64,000 bases of DNA from Ahrensia sp. (GCA_002698425.1 NZXU01000006.1:1-64000), one strand, 5' to 3'; counted from the first letter of the stretch, positions 27,304 through 36,793 are shown. Notes: generated from the letters alone by a model not told the origin. Numbers and translations: made by a program.

Positions 27304-28466
27304 GCGAGACCGGCCCGTCCTCCCCCGCCCCCGACGCGAGCAGTCATGGCGGCCGCATGCGGCGCGTAAAGGCGCTTATCGTGAAGGAGAGCCGTCAGAT
27401 CATGCGCGATCCGAGCAGCATCGCGCTCGGTATCGTCATGCCGGTGATCCTCATCCTGCTGTTCGGCTACGCCCTGTCGCTCGACGTCAGGAATGCGCCG
27501 ATCGCTTTGGTGATCGAGCAGCCCTCGGAAATGGCCAGCGAAATTTCAGCGGGCTTCCGCCTGTCGCCCTATTTCGACGCGCGGACCGTGACCTCGATGG
27601 CCGAGGCCGAGACACTCATGCAGGCCCACGAGGTCGACGGCATCGTCCATCTTCGCGCCGATTTCGCGCGCAAGGTCGGCGCCGGAGACGCCACCGTTCA
27701 AGTCCTGCTTCACGGAACCGACGCCAACACGGCGCGCATCATCGAACGTTACGTGCTCGGCGCGATCGGGATGGCCTCGCGGCGTCTCAGGGACGAAGGC
27801 ATGCCCGTTGTCGGCAACGGCCCGGTCCGGCTGGAGAGCCGCATCTGGTACAACGAGAATGGCAACAGCCAGTATTTCCTCGTCCCGGGCCTGATCGTGT
27901 TGATCATGACGCTGACAGGCGCCTTTCTCACCGCGCTCGTCATGGCGCGCGAGTGGGAGCGCGGGACGCTGGAGGCGATCTTCGTGACGCCCGTCAGGGC
28001 CTCGGAGATCCTGCTCGGCAAGATCGTGCCCTATTTCGGCCTGGGCATGGTCGGCTTCGCGCTTTGCGTCGTTGCGGCCCTGCTGCTGTTCCACGTGCCG
28101 TTGCGCGGCTCGTTCAGCGTGCTCACCGGCGTATCCATGCTCTACATGCTGGTTTCGGTCGGCTTCGGGCTTTTCATTTCCTCGGTGACAAAAAGCCAGT
28201 TCGTCGCCTCGCAGATCGCGCTGATCGCGTCCTTCCTGCCTGCGATGCTGCTCTCCGGCTTCCTGTTCGACATCCGCTCCATGCCGTTCGCCCTGCAGAT
28301 TTTCACCCAGATCCTGCCGGCGCGCCATTTCGTGACGCTCCTGCAGACGATCTTCCTGGCGGGCGACATCTGGCGCGTGATCCTGCCGGCCACGGGAGTG
28401 CTGACGCTGATGGCGCTCGTCCTGTTTGCCGCAACGCTGCGCGCGACGCGCAAGAAACTCGCCTGA
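27300..28466 (+). CDS. ABC-2 type permease, YbhS type
   Basis: This is a 388-residue ABC-2 membrane protein. One membrane segment follows the cytoplasmic N-terminus (IALGIVMPVILILLFGYAL), then a large periplasmic loop, then five C-terminal membrane segments. The loop before the second segment carries the family-typical AREWERGTLEAIFVTPV motif. It pairs with the next gene as the other half of the exporter channel. Confidence 0.92.
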   Translation: MSETGPSSPAPDASSHGGRMRRVKALIVKESRQIMRDPSSIALGIVMPVILILLFGYALSLDVRNAPIALVIEQPSEMASEISAGFRLSPYFDARTVTSMAEAETLMQAHEVDGIVHLRADFARKVGAGDATVQVLLHGTDANTARIIERYVLGAIGMASRRLRDEGMPVVGNGPVRLESRIWYNENGNSQYFLVPGLIVLIMTLTGAFLTALVMAREWERGTLEAIFVTPVRASEILLGKIVPYFGLGMVGFALCVVAALLLFHVPLRGSFSVLTGVSMLYMLVSVGFGLFISSVTKSQFVASQIALIASFLPAMLLSGFLFDIRSMPFALQIFTQILPARHFVTLLQTIFLAGDIWRVILPATGVLTLMALVLFAATLRATRKKLA

Positions 28467-28475
28467 GGTGCGACC

Positions 28476-29594
28476 GTGAGAGACAGCCTTCTGCGTGTCG
28501 CCAGTCTTGTCCGCAAGGAGGTCCTCGCCCTGCTGCGAGACCCGCGCAGCCGCGTCATCCTCTTCGTGCCGCCTTTGCTGCAATCCCTGCTGTTCGGCTA
28601 TGCCGCAACCTTCGACCTGAACCACGCACCCTATGCGGTCTATGACGAGGACCGAAGCGCCGCCTCCGCGGATCTGCTGGCGCGCATGGACGGTTCGGGC
28701 GTGTTCGAACGCGTTGCGACGATCCGGCGATCGTCCGACATCGCCCGCCTGATTGACGACCGCGACGCATTGCTGGTGTTGCGCATCGGGCCCGATTTCG
28801 AGCGCAAGATCTCCGCCGGACAGCAGGCCGATATCCAGCTGATTGCCGATGGCCGCAACTCCAATACAGCCGGAACCGCCGTCAGCTATGTGAGCGCGAT
28901 CGTCAGCGGCTTCAACGCGGATTGGCGCGCCGCGCACGACATGCCCGATCCGCCGGTCACGACCAGCGTGCGCGCCTGGTACAATGGCAATCTCGAAACC
29001 AGCTGGAACATGATACCCGGCATGATCGGCACCATAACCATGTTGCAGGTGCTGCTTCTCACCGCGCTCTCGGTGGCGCGCGAGCGGGAGGACGGCACGT
29101 TCGACCAGTTGCTCGTTACACCAATCCGCCCGTCTGAAATCATGCTCGGCAAGGCCCTGCCCTCGACGGTGATCGGCCTGATCCAGGCGACGATCATCCT
29201 GCTGGTCGCACAACTCTGGTTCCGGATTCCATTCGCCGGTTCGTTCGTAACCCTCTATGCCGGGCTCATCCCCTTCGTGATCGCCAGCGTCGGCATCGGG
29301 CTCTTCATTTCCTCGCTGGTTGCGAGCATGCAGCAGGCGATGCTGTTCTCCTTCATCCTGCTGATGCCCTTCATCCTGCTGTCGGGACTGGCGACACCGA
29401 TCGCCAACATGCCGGACCTGTTCCAGTGGATCACGCTGATCGACCCGTTGCGCTATGCGCTCGACATCACGAGGCGGGTCTATCTGGAGGGAGCGGGTCT
29501 CGGCCAGCTGATGGGCGACATCTGGCCGATGCTCCTGATTGGCGCGGTAACGCTGCCGATCGCGGCATGGATGTTCCGCAACCGGCTTACGTGA
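28476..29594 (+). CDS. ABC-2 type permease, YbhR type
   Basis: A 372-residue protein with the same ABC-2 layout as its neighbour (VAREREDGTFDQLLVTPIRPSE before the membrane core, shown here in part). The start is GTG 28476, 9 nt after the ybhS-type stop. It completes the regulator-adaptor-ATPase-permease-permease set, which in enterobacteria exports drugs and cations. Confidence 0.92.
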   Translation: MRDSLLRVASLVRKEVLALLRDPRSRVILFVPPLLQSLLFGYAATFDLNHAPYAVYDEDRSAASADLLARMDGSGVFERVATIRRSSDIARLIDDRDALLVLRIGPDFERKISAGQQADIQLIADGRNSNTAGTAVSYVSAIVSGFNADWRAAHDMPDPPVTTSVRAWYNGNLETSWNMIPGMIGTITMLQVLLLTALSVAREREDGTFDQLLVTPIRPSEIMLGKALPSTVIGLIQATIILLVAQLWFRIPFAGSFVTLYAGLIPFVIASVGIGLFISSLVASMQQAMLFSFILLMPFILLSGLATPIANMPDLFQWITLIDPLRYALDITRRVYLEGAGLGQLMGDIWPMLLIGAVTLPIAAWMFRNRLT

Positions 29595-29613
29595 GCCGAT
29601 CCCTATCGGTTTT
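29595..29613 (+). terminator. Probable intrinsic terminator of the exporter operon
   Basis: Directly after the stop codon, CCGAT and ATCGG form a 5-6 bp stem around CCCT, followed by TTTT. The stem is short, but the location fits. Confidence 0.5.
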
Positions 29614-30193
29614 CGAAATAAGGCCGATCCGCCCTGTCAAGGAACCACGTGCCAACAGGCTTGCTCCGACGTGGCAGTCAGAGCATGGGGTCAGTATGTC
29701 GACGCGACCTTGGAGGTCGAGCGTCTTCGGGGCCGCTGGCTCCCGTGTTCTTTTAAACGGGTCAATGCCAAGCATTACGCGGGGAACAGGACCGGCGACA
29801 CGGAAACAGCGCTGGTGTCCACATCCAGGCGCGCCAATTTCCCGAATTGCGGTGAGGATAGATGGCGGAGAGGAAGGGACTCTCCCCCATACCGAGTTGT
29901 TTCCCGCGTTTCCGACGATACAAGCGCGTCGCCGCCGGATCAACGATACACGCTCGTGTACACCACCCGATACACGGATCTCAAGGATCTACTTGAGATC
30001 GCTGGGAATTTGCGAAAACCGGAGTCTCGAAAAGTTTTCGCGGACGCAGCCCCAAACGCTACTGCGGCCGGAAGGCACTGTCATAAAGCAGTGCGCCCAG
30101 CTATGTCCGCCTGGCTCCTGAGATTGACATGGCGAGCGTCCGCGCGGCGCTCGGTGCAGAACCTAAGCGCGGGTCCGTGCCCTCACGTGATAT
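29614..30193. other. Intergenic stretch without a convincing gene; tRNA-Ser 3' relic and boundary repeat
   Basis: About 580 bp separate the exporter operon from nnrS. On the minus strand, 29863-29879 (TCCCTTCCTCTCCGCCA) equals the typical 3' end of a bacterial tRNA-Ser including CCA, but the rest of a tRNA is absent. One copy of the 13-bp boundary repeat lies at 30029. The sequence is less GC-rich than the flanks and looks like decayed DNA. Confidence 0.5.
30029..30041 (+). repeat. 13-bp boundary repeat GAAAAGTTTTCGC, copy 1
   Basis: Exact copy of a quasi-palindromic 13-mer that occurs at least four times in the window. This copy lies just outside the 3' end of the nar operon. Confidence 0.6.
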
Positions 30194-31378
30194 TCAACGA
30201 ACCGCCATGTAGGCGTATCGCGAACCGAACAATACGAAAGCGACCATCCAGAGTGAGCCGCTTGCTACGAGCAGCGCCGAAGCCGGCTCCACAGCGTATG
30301 CAAAGCGCAGGATCACGCTGATGACGAGAGCCGCATAGATCGCAAGGATCATGCCATCCGCATGCAGTTTCCGCCCGGTGTGCCCGAGGCTCGCGCGGGT
30401 CATGACCGCCACCGTCATCATGGCGATCGCGCCGGCGGTCAGAAGATGCAGGGCCCCGGCTGGCGGGACGAGATCCGGCGTACCGATTGATAGCGCCACC
30501 GCGATCATGCCCGCCGGCACGAAGGCGTAGGCCACGTGCAAGACCGCCACCAGTCCTTCGGAAAACGTTTGCCAGCCCTTCCAGCGAGCCAGACGGACAA
30601 GGTTGAGCAAGCCGGCCAGAGCTAAGGCCATGGCTGCGACCAAGCTTTCAGGTGCGCCTATCCATATCAGGAATGCTGCGGCGGATGCCGCAATGGTCAA
30701 TCCGTCAAAGCGGCCGAAGGGAACGGGAAAGGATTTCGAACGATTCTGCGCAAGCCAATTCCGGGTGAAGCTCGGGATAACCCGCCCGCCGATCAGCATG
30801 ATCAAAAGCAGGATGACAGCGATCCCGCCTCGCCGGCTGTAATCGGTCGTTCCGGTCGTCGCGGCTTCATAGTGAAACGCGATGTTGGCGCCGGCGAACA
30901 GCGTTACCAGCGCCAACACGCGCAAGTTTCGATAGCTGCGGCCGACGACAAGTTCCCGTGCGATCACGAAGATCAACCAGACGGGAAACGCCAGGTCGAA
31001 CACAGCAACCAGCAATGCATTCGAGTCACCGGACACCGTGACGGCAATACGCCCGGCGACCCAAATCAGGAACAGGATCAGCAATCGCCAGCCGGAGACC
31101 GGAAGCCGCTTCGTCCAGTTCGGCACCGCGGTCAGAAGGAAGCCGGCGATCACCGCTCCGGTATAGCCGAACAGGAGTTCGTGTATGTGCCAATCCACCA
31201 GTCCGAAGGCCGGGCTAATGACACTGACGCCGGAAAGCACGGCCACGAAGATCGCCATCACCAGCGCCGCCCAAGTCGCGGCGGCGAGGAAGAAGATCCG
31301 GAATCCCTGCCGCAGGATGGCAGGCATGTCCGCATGCCGGGCGGCAATTCGCTCGCCGGTTTTCAGAACGCGCGCCAT
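30194..31378 (-). CDS. nnrS: NnrS family protein
   Basis: This 394-residue integral membrane protein has about 12 hydrophobic segments. It has the family's conserved HIHELLFGYTGAVIAGFLLTAVPNW region near the N-terminus (given in part) and MTRASLGHTGR near the C-terminus, with histidines that may bind heme or metal. NnrS proteins go with denitrification and protect against nitrosative stress. It is the last gene of the nitrate-reductase operon, 28 nt after the DUF2478 gene. Confidence 0.92.
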   Translation of the reverse strand: MARVLKTGERIAARHADMPAILRQGFRIFFLAAATWAALVMAIFVAVLSGVSVISPAFGLVDWHIHELLFGYTGAVIAGFLLTAVPNWTKRLPVSGWRLLILFLIWVAGRIAVTVSGDSNALLVAVFDLAFPVWLIFVIARELVVGRSYRNLRVLALVTLFAGANIAFHYEAATTGTTDYSRRGGIAVILLLIMLIGGRVIPSFTRNWLAQNRSKSFPVPFGRFDGLTIAASAAAFLIWIGAPESLVAAMALALAGLLNLVRLARWKGWQTFSEGLVAVLHVAYAFVPAGMIAVALSIGTPDLVPPAGALHLLTAGAIAMMTVAVMTRASLGHTGRKLHADGMILAIYAALVISVILRFAYAVEPASALLVASGSLWMVAFVLFGSRYAYMAVR

Positions 31379-31405
31379 GTCGCCGCCGCACTCCCTACCA
31401 GGCGT

Positions 31406-31951
31406 TCAGGCTGCATCACGGGTTCGCCTTCGCACTGCGGTGGAACCTAGCGCCCACTGCGTAACCGCCTCCGCATCCGGCGGGAGGAACGTGCCGATAC
31501 CGGCGGTAAATTCGCTCCAGGCCGGCTCGTATGTTTCGCGGACAGCGGTCAGTACCGGCACGCCGAGACCGCAGGCGCTTTCGATCACGCTGCGGAAGCC
31601 GTGACCGTCGGATTCCCCTTTGCCGAAACGGTTCAATACCAGCAGTTCGGTACTGGGCCGGATGGCCGACAAAAGCCGTCCGGAAATATCCGCCAGCGCT
31701 TGCGGGTCGAGGCGGCATCCCCGCGATCCCGCGCCGAGCGCTTGCGTGATGCGCAATTGCTCGCCGCTGGAGACATCCTCCAGGAATGTCGCGGGACAGC
31801 AACCCGGCCCGTCCGGCGTCTCGCGTTGAAGATAGCCAGCGGCCGAATAGCCGCGCGACTGGACAGCGCGCACGACCGTTTCAAGAACTTCGTCGATACG
31901 GTCGCCATCGCCGAACCGCACCGCGGCGATGGCGAGCTGATGATCCGTCAT
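31406..31951 (-). CDS. DUF2478 domain protein
   Basis: A 181-residue protein resembling the DUF2478 family often found beside molybdenum-cofactor genes. Cysteines occur in the segment GPGCCPATF. The start at ATG 31951 overlaps the moeA stop by 4 nt (ATGA), and GGAG lies 7 nt upstream; the longer frame into moeA is a shadow. The function is unproven, but the position between moeA and nnrS suggests a role in molybdenum or nitrate metabolism. Confidence 0.75.
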   Translation of the reverse strand: MTDHQLAIAAVRFGDGDRIDEVLETVVRAVQSRGYSAAGYLQRETPDGPGCCPATFLEDVSSGEQLRITQALGAGSRGCRLDPQALADISGRLLSAIRPSTELLVLNRFGKGESDGHGFRSVIESACGLGVPVLTAVRETYEPAWSEFTAGIGTFLPPDAEAVTQWALGSTAVRRRTRDAA

Positions 31952-33258
31952 AGGAAATCTCCATTCGAAGAACCCGTCACTTGCGGGCAGAAAGCAAGAA
32001 AGCCAAGCGGGTCCCCCGGCGCGACCTGCGCCTGCCCGGCAGGGATAACGACAAGTCCGTCGGCTTGGCCCAGCGCATGGAGCGTTCCGGAACTGCCATT
32101 TCCCAGCGCCTCGACGACCGGCAGGCCTTCCGGCGACCACGAGGCAATCCGGGCCGGCACGTATTCCGTACGTCCCGTCTTGCGGTGTGCCGAATATCCG
32201 GCAAGCGCGCGTGTTGCGCCGCCTTTCGGTTGATTTGCGCCGCCGAGACGCAGGATCTGTTCGCGCACGAACAGCTCGAAGCTGACGAATGCCGATAGGG
32301 GATTGCCTGGCAGTCCGAAATAGGCGGTTTTGCCGAGCGTGCCGAAAAAGGCCGGCTTGCCGGGCTTCAACGCAACCTTCCAGGCATGGACCGTGCCGCC
32401 GGCCTCCACGAAAGCCGGCCGGATGAAATCACGCCCGCCGGCCGATACCGCGCCGGAGGAAAGCAACAAATCGAACTCGCCCGCATGACGCGAGAAGAAC
32501 CGGACTGTCGCGGCGGGATCATCGTCGACGATGCCGAGATCGATGACCTCGGATCCGGCGCTTTCTGCAAGCGCGATCAGCATGGGCCGGTTCGCATCGA
32601 AAATTCGCCCCTCTTCCGGTGCGGCTTGCGAAACCAGTTCGCTGCCGGTCGAGAAGATGCCGACACGCGGACGCCGAAATACATCCAGCGCGGTGTAACC
32701 GTTTGCCGCGAGCAAGCCGACATGGCGCGGTTCGACCCCGGTGCCGGCCGCGACGAGCAGCGCATCGCGCCCGATATCGGAACCACGGCGGCGGATGTTC
32801 TCGCCGGAACGCGGACGATGCCCCACAGTGACGAAAGCGCCCTCGTCCTCGCAGTCCTCGATCATCACCACGGCATCGGCGCCCGCAGGAACCGGCGCGC
32901 CAGTGTAAATCCGTTTCGCCATTCCTTCCGCCCACTCGTCAGCAAGCGCATGGTCGCCCGCGGCAACCGTTGCCAGGACGGCCAGGCGCCAAGGCCCCTC
33001 CCCGCTCAGATCGGCAACGCGAACGGCGAAACCGTCCATCGCCGACTGGTCGAAGAACGGCATCGGGCGTGGCGCGCGGATATCGCGAGCGGATACCCTT
33101 CCGGCTGCATTGCCAAGCAGCACCGGCTCCATTTCGCGAACCGGAGCGACCAGAGAGCGGGCAATGGCGGTGGCTTGCGCGACGCTCAGCATGCTTTCCA
33201 GATGGCGCGGATCGTCGCAGCCGCAGCATAGGGTGGCGACAGCGCTATGAATGGTCAT
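31948..33258 (-). CDS. moeA: Molybdopterin molybdenumtransferase
   Basis: MoeA inserts molybdate into adenylylated molybdopterin, a step needed to make the NarG cofactor. Conserved stretches are PFFDQSAMDGFAV, IYTGAPVPAGADAVVMIED, FSTGSELV, SGAVSAGGRDF, KPGKPAFFG and FGLPGNPLSAFVSFELFV. ATG 33258 with GGGGAGGA upstream gives 436 aa, and a short CCGC-containing leader precedes the usual MoeA start. It overlaps the end of the carbonic anhydrase gene by 14 nt. Placing it in the nar operon ties cofactor supply to enzyme synthesis. Confidence 0.95.
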   Translation of the reverse strand: MTIHSAVATLCCGCDDPRHLESMLSVAQATAIARSLVAPVREMEPVLLGNAAGRVSARDIRAPRPMPFFDQSAMDGFAVRVADLSGEGPWRLAVLATVAAGDHALADEWAEGMAKRIYTGAPVPAGADAVVMIEDCEDEGAFVTVGHRPRSGENIRRRGSDIGRDALLVAAGTGVEPRHVGLLAANGYTALDVFRRPRVGIFSTGSELVSQAAPEEGRIFDANRPMLIALAESAGSEVIDLGIVDDDPAATVRFFSRHAGEFDLLLSSGAVSAGGRDFIRPAFVEAGGTVHAWKVALKPGKPAFFGTLGKTAYFGLPGNPLSAFVSFELFVREQILRLGGANQPKGGATRALAGYSAHRKTGRTEYVPARIASWSPEGLPVVEALGNGSSGTLHALGQADGLVVIPAGQAQVAPGDPLGFLAFCPQVTGSSNGDFL

Positions 33259-33865
33259 GGCATTCCTCCCCTTGATGTCCGCTGCAACCGCATTCGAGGT
33301 CGCGGATGAGGCCGTCATTGAGTCCGTAGACCCAGCCGTGAATCGCCAGACCCTTGCCGCGCTTCCATGCAGACTGGATGATCGGCGTGCGCGACAGGCC
33401 CTCCACCTGTGCAGCGATGGACAGTTCGCACAGCCGGTTCAGACGGGTATCCGGATCGAGAACCGGGGTGAGTTCGCCATCATGCGCGTCAGCGACGTCG
33501 CGGATCGGCTGCAACCAGTGATCGATAATGCCGTGACGGTGACCGTCCATGGCGGCTCGCACGCCGCCGCAGCCGTAATGGCCGCAAACGATGATGTGCT
33601 TGACCTCCAGCGTCTCGACCGCGAATTCCAGCACGGACAGAAGGTTGAGATCGGCGCGATGGACGAGATTGGCGACATTGCGATGGACGAAGACCTCGCC
33701 TGGTTCCAGGCCGGTGATGACATTCGCCGGAACGCGGCTGTCGGAACAGCCGATCCAGAGATATTCCGGCCGTTGCAGGGCAGAAAGCCGGCGGAAATAG
33801 TCGGGATCCTCGCTAACCTTCCCGGTCGCCCATCGGATATTGTGGTCAAGCAGATCAGTTAGCAT
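33245..33865 (-). CDS. can: Beta-class carbonic anhydrase
   Basis: This 206-residue protein has zinc ligands Cys40 (IGCSDSR, with the Asp42-Arg44 dyad), His96 and Cys99 (CGHYGCGG). It interconverts CO2 and bicarbonate in the cytoplasm. It is embedded in the nar operon, overlapping the hemerythrin-like gene by 11 nt and moeA by 14 nt. The His/Cys-rich tail (CGCSGHQGEECHDHS) is unusual and could bind metal. Why a carbonic anhydrase is coupled to nitrate respiration here is not obvious. Confidence 0.94.
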   Translation of the reverse strand: MLTDLLDHNIRWATGKVSEDPDYFRRLSALQRPEYLWIGCSDSRVPANVITGLEPGEVFVHRNVANLVHRADLNLLSVLEFAVETLEVKHIIVCGHYGCGGVRAAMDGHRHGIIDHWLQPIRDVADAHDGELTPVLDPDTRLNRLCELSIAAQVEGLSRTPIIQSAWKRGKGLAIHGWVYGLNDGLIRDLECGCSGHQGEECHDHS

Positions 33866-34427
33866 GTGATATTCCCGAAAAGTCGATGCCCCGGCGCGCC
33901 GCCATGCGGCGGCCGAGATTGCGTAGGTCGTCGATGGTCAGGCGGACCCGCGCAAGCGGCAGGACGATTGCATTCTCGACGATCAGATGCCGCCTCTCAT
34001 TCGCCGCGAACCGGTGCAAAAGGCCTTGAAACGCGTTCGTGAAACGCTTCCGGCCGGTTTTATCGGACAGGCCTTCGACGATAACCTCCGCGTCCAGCTT
34101 GTCGGCCGCATGTTCCTGGCTCAGTTCGCCGAGAACCTCCTCTATCCGGTCCTCCGGTTCGGCACGACGGCGAAGCAGCGGAAACAGATCCTCTTCCTCG
34201 TCGATGACGTGCGGACCGAAATCCTCGCGCAGGAAGCGCAAGACGGCGGCGATGCACTCCTCGTCGCGGCTTTCCGCATCAGCAATCCGATCGATCATCC
34301 AGCACAGGGTGCGCTGCCGAAAATGCTCGGAGAAGACGTAGTCGAGCGGCGTGGCAAGCTGCGCCGAAGGCGTCGGAGTAGCAAGAGCCTGGAGTGCCAT
34401 ATGACGTGCTTCGTCGGTCTTGTTCAT
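33855..34427 (-). CDS. Hemerythrin-like (HHE) domain protein
   Basis: A 190-residue helical protein with spaced His/Glu residues typical of a hemerythrin HHE cation-binding domain: DYVFSEHFRQR, HVIDEEEDLFPLL, LSQEHAADK, and ERRHLIVENAIVLPLA. Related proteins in denitrifiers bind a di-iron centre and react with O2 or NO or repair Fe-S clusters. Its place between the ppiC and can genes of the nar operon fits a protective role. Confidence 0.85.
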   Translation of the reverse strand: MNKTDEARHMALQALATPTPSAQLATPLDYVFSEHFRQRTLCWMIDRIADAESRDEECIAAVLRFLREDFGPHVIDEEEDLFPLLRRRAEPEDRIEEVLGELSQEHAADKLDAEVIVEGLSDKTGRKRFTNAFQGLLHRFAANERRHLIVENAIVLPLARVRLTIDDLRNLGRRMAARRGIDFSGISHAN

Positions 34428-34438
34428 CGGCCACGCTC

Positions 34439-35350
34439 CTATTGCACGAGCGGTCCTTCAGCGGTGTCCAGCGAAATGCCGCGAATGTCGGCTTGTCCGG
34501 CAAGGACGGCGATGTATTGCGACACCGCCCTGGACCAGGCCGATGCCTCCAGCCAGGCGGCGATCCGGTCGGCCACCATTTCGTAAGGCAGTTGCCGACC
34601 CTCGACCTTCCGGTCCAGCGCGATGACGTGAAAGCCGAACCGGCTTTCCACCGGTGCGGCCGAAATCCCGCCTTCCCGCATCGTCGACACGGCGGCCTCG
34701 AATTCGGCCACCGTGCTGCCGCGCGTCAGTTGCCCGAGATTGCCGCCCTGCTCGCGCGAGGGGCAATCGGAGTTCTCCCGGGCAAGCAACGCAAAGCGTT
34801 CGGGCTTGTCGGCAAGCAGTTCGCAAAGCGCAACGGCACGCTCTTTCGCAGCGGCACGCGCCTGCCGATCGCTCTCCGGGGCGGCGAGGAGAATGTGGCG
34901 TGCCTCGAAAAGCGGTTCGGTGCGGAATTTTTCCGGGTGACGCTCGTAGTAGCGCAGGCGTTCTTCTTCGGTCGCCGACGGCGCTTGAGCCTCACGGTCG
35001 ACCAGAAAGCGGATCGCTGCGTCGCGCTCCGTTTCCGTTCGGTCGCTTTCGTCGCGCTCCGGCACCGCGGCGATTTCCAGTCGCTGCGCCTCCTGCCAGA
35101 GCAGTTCGCGAATTACCAGGGCTTGCGCCGCGGCGCGCAATGCGGCGCCTGGATTTTCCGCCGGATGGTTTTGCGCCTCGGCAAGGATTTCGCTCTCGGG
35201 AATCGCTATCCCGTTTACCGAAATTTCCCTGATGACCGGGGCCGCCTTCGGTGGGATCTTTGTATCCGGCTCCTGGTAAGTCGAGTAGCTGCCCCCCTGC
35301 GGCGCTGCCGCAGGGGATTCGATAGACGGATTCCTATAGATCGTCGCCAT
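34439..35350 (-). CDS. Parvulin-type peptidyl-prolyl isomerase of the nar operon
   Basis: This 303-residue protein has a C-terminal rotamase domain: FEARHILLAA, FALLARENSDCPSREQGGNLGQLTRGSTV (two parts) and ESRFGFHVIALDRK. The N-terminal part resembles SurA/NifM-like chaperone helices. No signal peptide is evident, so it probably works in the cytoplasm. Parvulins follow narI in many alphaproteobacterial and betaproteobacterial nar operons and may assist assembly of nitrate reductase. It starts 3 nt after the narI stop. Confidence 0.88.
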   Translation of the reverse strand: MATIYRNPSIESPAAAPQGGSYSTYQEPDTKIPPKAAPVIREISVNGIAIPESEILAEAQNHPAENPGAALRAAAQALVIRELLWQEAQRLEIAAVPERDESDRTETERDAAIRFLVDREAQAPSATEEERLRYYERHPEKFRTEPLFEARHILLAAPESDRQARAAAKERAVALCELLADKPERFALLARENSDCPSREQGGNLGQLTRGSTVAEFEAAVSTMREGGISAAPVESRFGFHVIALDRKVEGRQLPYEMVADRIAAWLEASAWSRAVSQYIAVLAGQADIRGISLDTAEGPLVQ

Positions 35351-35353
35351 GGT

Positions 35354-36073
35354 TCACTCCGCCGGAAGCCGGGTTTGCGCCGCCCGACGATTGCGTTCGC
35401 GCACGACCTGATAGCCGGGCCGCCACATGTAGCGCACGGGCACGCTCAGCATGTGAACGAGACGCGTGAACGGGAACAGCAGCAGGATCGTCAGGCCGAG
35501 CACGAGGTGCAGCTTGAAGATGATCGAGGCCTCGGCGACATAGCTGGACGCGTCCAGGTTGAAGGTGAAGATGCCCTGCGCCCAGGTCATGAACTTCACC
35601 ATCTCGTGGCCATCGAGATGCTGCAGCGATACCGGGATCGTCAACAGGCCGAGCGCGAGCTGGATCCACAGCAGGATGATGATCAACGTGTCGCTGAAGC
35701 TCGACGTGGCGCGCACGCGGGCATCGAACAGACGCCGGTGGACCAGCAGCGTTCCACCGACGATGGCCATGATCCCTGCAATACCGCCGGCGATGATCGC
35801 CAGCAATTGCTTGGCGCCGTGGCTGATGCCGAGCATGTCGAACAGCGCAATCGGGGTGAGCAGGCCGATCAGGTGGCCGAAGAAAATCACCAGAACGCCG
35901 ACATGGAACAGCACCGATCCCCAGACCAGTTGCTTGCGTCGCAACAACTGCGAGGAACCGGACCGCCAGGTGTAGGGCTCGCGGTCGTAGCGCACGATGG
36001 TGCCGAGGATCAGGACCACCAGCGCGATGTAGGGATAGATCCCGAAGAGAAGCGTATTCAGAAAATCAAACAT
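35354..36073 (-). CDS. narI: Respiratory nitrate reductase gamma subunit
   Basis: A 239-residue cytochrome b subunit with five membrane segments. Its histidines for two b hemes include HVGVLVIFFGHLIG and KLHLVLGLTILLLFPFTRLVHML (given in part). It oxidises quinol and passes electrons to NarH. It lies 12 nt after narJ. Confidence 0.96.
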   Translation of the reverse strand: MFDFLNTLLFGIYPYIALVVLILGTIVRYDREPYTWRSGSSQLLRRKQLVWGSVLFHVGVLVIFFGHLIGLLTPIALFDMLGISHGAKQLLAIIAGGIAGIMAIVGGTLLVHRRLFDARVRATSSFSDTLIIILLWIQLALGLLTIPVSLQHLDGHEMVKFMTWAQGIFTFNLDASSYVAEASIIFKLHLVLGLTILLLFPFTRLVHMLSVPVRYMWRPGYQVVRERNRRAAQTRLPAE

Positions 36074-36085
36074 GGTCCCGTTCTC

Positions 36086-36793
36086 CTAGACCGTCGTTTC
36101 TTGCGTCACGTCGGAGGGCTTGCGGTGGGAGGCGCGTATCTGGCGCTGCAGCCGGTCCGGCCCGCAGGCGTTTTCGCCGGCATTGCCGCCGAATGTGACC
36201 GCCTCCTCCTCCCAGACGCGGTCGAGCGCCTCGAGATCGGCAGGGTCATCCTCGGGCGTTTCCAGCAGTTCACGCAGGAGCCTGGCGTCGGGCTTTCCCC
36301 GCGCCATCGCCTCCAGAACGCCGAAAGCACCGGCATAAACCGATTTGCGCTTCTTCAGCCGCTGACGCAGCGCAGCCAGGATATGCGCGGTCTGACCGAG
36401 CAGTTCGGCTGCCTCTGCCTGCGGCTTGGTCGACAGGTATTCGAGGAACATCGGCAGATAGTCCGGCAGTTCCTTCGCATCGATTTCGAAGCCGTCGGCC
36501 TCGTACATCGCCATAAGATCGACCATCGCCTGCCCGCGGTCGCGGCTTTCGCCATGGACATGCTCGAAGAGATGCAGAGACAGCGACCGCGTACGGTCGA
36601 ACAGGAACACGTAGCGTTCCTGCGCGTCGTAGAGATCGAGCGCGGCGATGTCGTCGACGAGACGCTTGAGCGCCGCAGCTTCACGGTCGCCAATGCCGCC
36701 GTCGAGCGCCACCTTGAGTTCCGGAAGCGCCGCCTTGATATCCTCGGTCGGATAGGACAGCAGCAGTGAAATGACCTTGAGAGCCGTGTTCAT
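36086..36793 (-). CDS. narJ: Nitrate reductase assembly chaperone
   Basis: This 235-residue protein of the TorD/NarJ chaperone fold has the LLSYPTEDI start and SLHLFEHVHGESRDRGQAMVDLM (shown whole in two halves in the protein), a family signature. NarJ holds NarG open for molybdenum cofactor and Fe-S insertion before docking on NarI. It is 235 aa, normal length. Its ATG shares one base with the narH stop. Confidence 0.95.
   Translation of the reverse strand: MNTALKVISLLLSYPTEDIKAALPELKVALDGGIGDREAAALKRLVDDIAALDLYDAQERYVFLFDRTRSLSLHLFEHVHGESRDRGQAMVDLMAMYEADGFEIDAKELPDYLPMFLEYLSTKPQAEAAELLGQTAHILAALRQRLKKRKSVYAGAFGVLEAMARGKPDARLLRELLETPEDDPADLEALDRVWEEEAVTFGGNAGENACGPDRLQRQIRASHRKPSDVTQETTV

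Noticed and set aside
27546..29213. A 555-codon minus-strand open frame
   Set aside because: Antisense to the two permease genes; the sequence is Gln/His/Arg-rich shadow composition.
29863..29943. A complete tRNA-Ser gene
   Set aside because: Only about 17 nt of the 3' end match; the T-loop and the rest of the cloverleaf are absent.
34394..36769. A 791-codon plus-strand open frame, and similar ones at 38268-40307 and 42737-44794
   Set aside because: Antisense to ppiC/narI/narJ, narG and narK respectively; no ribosome site or recognisable domain.
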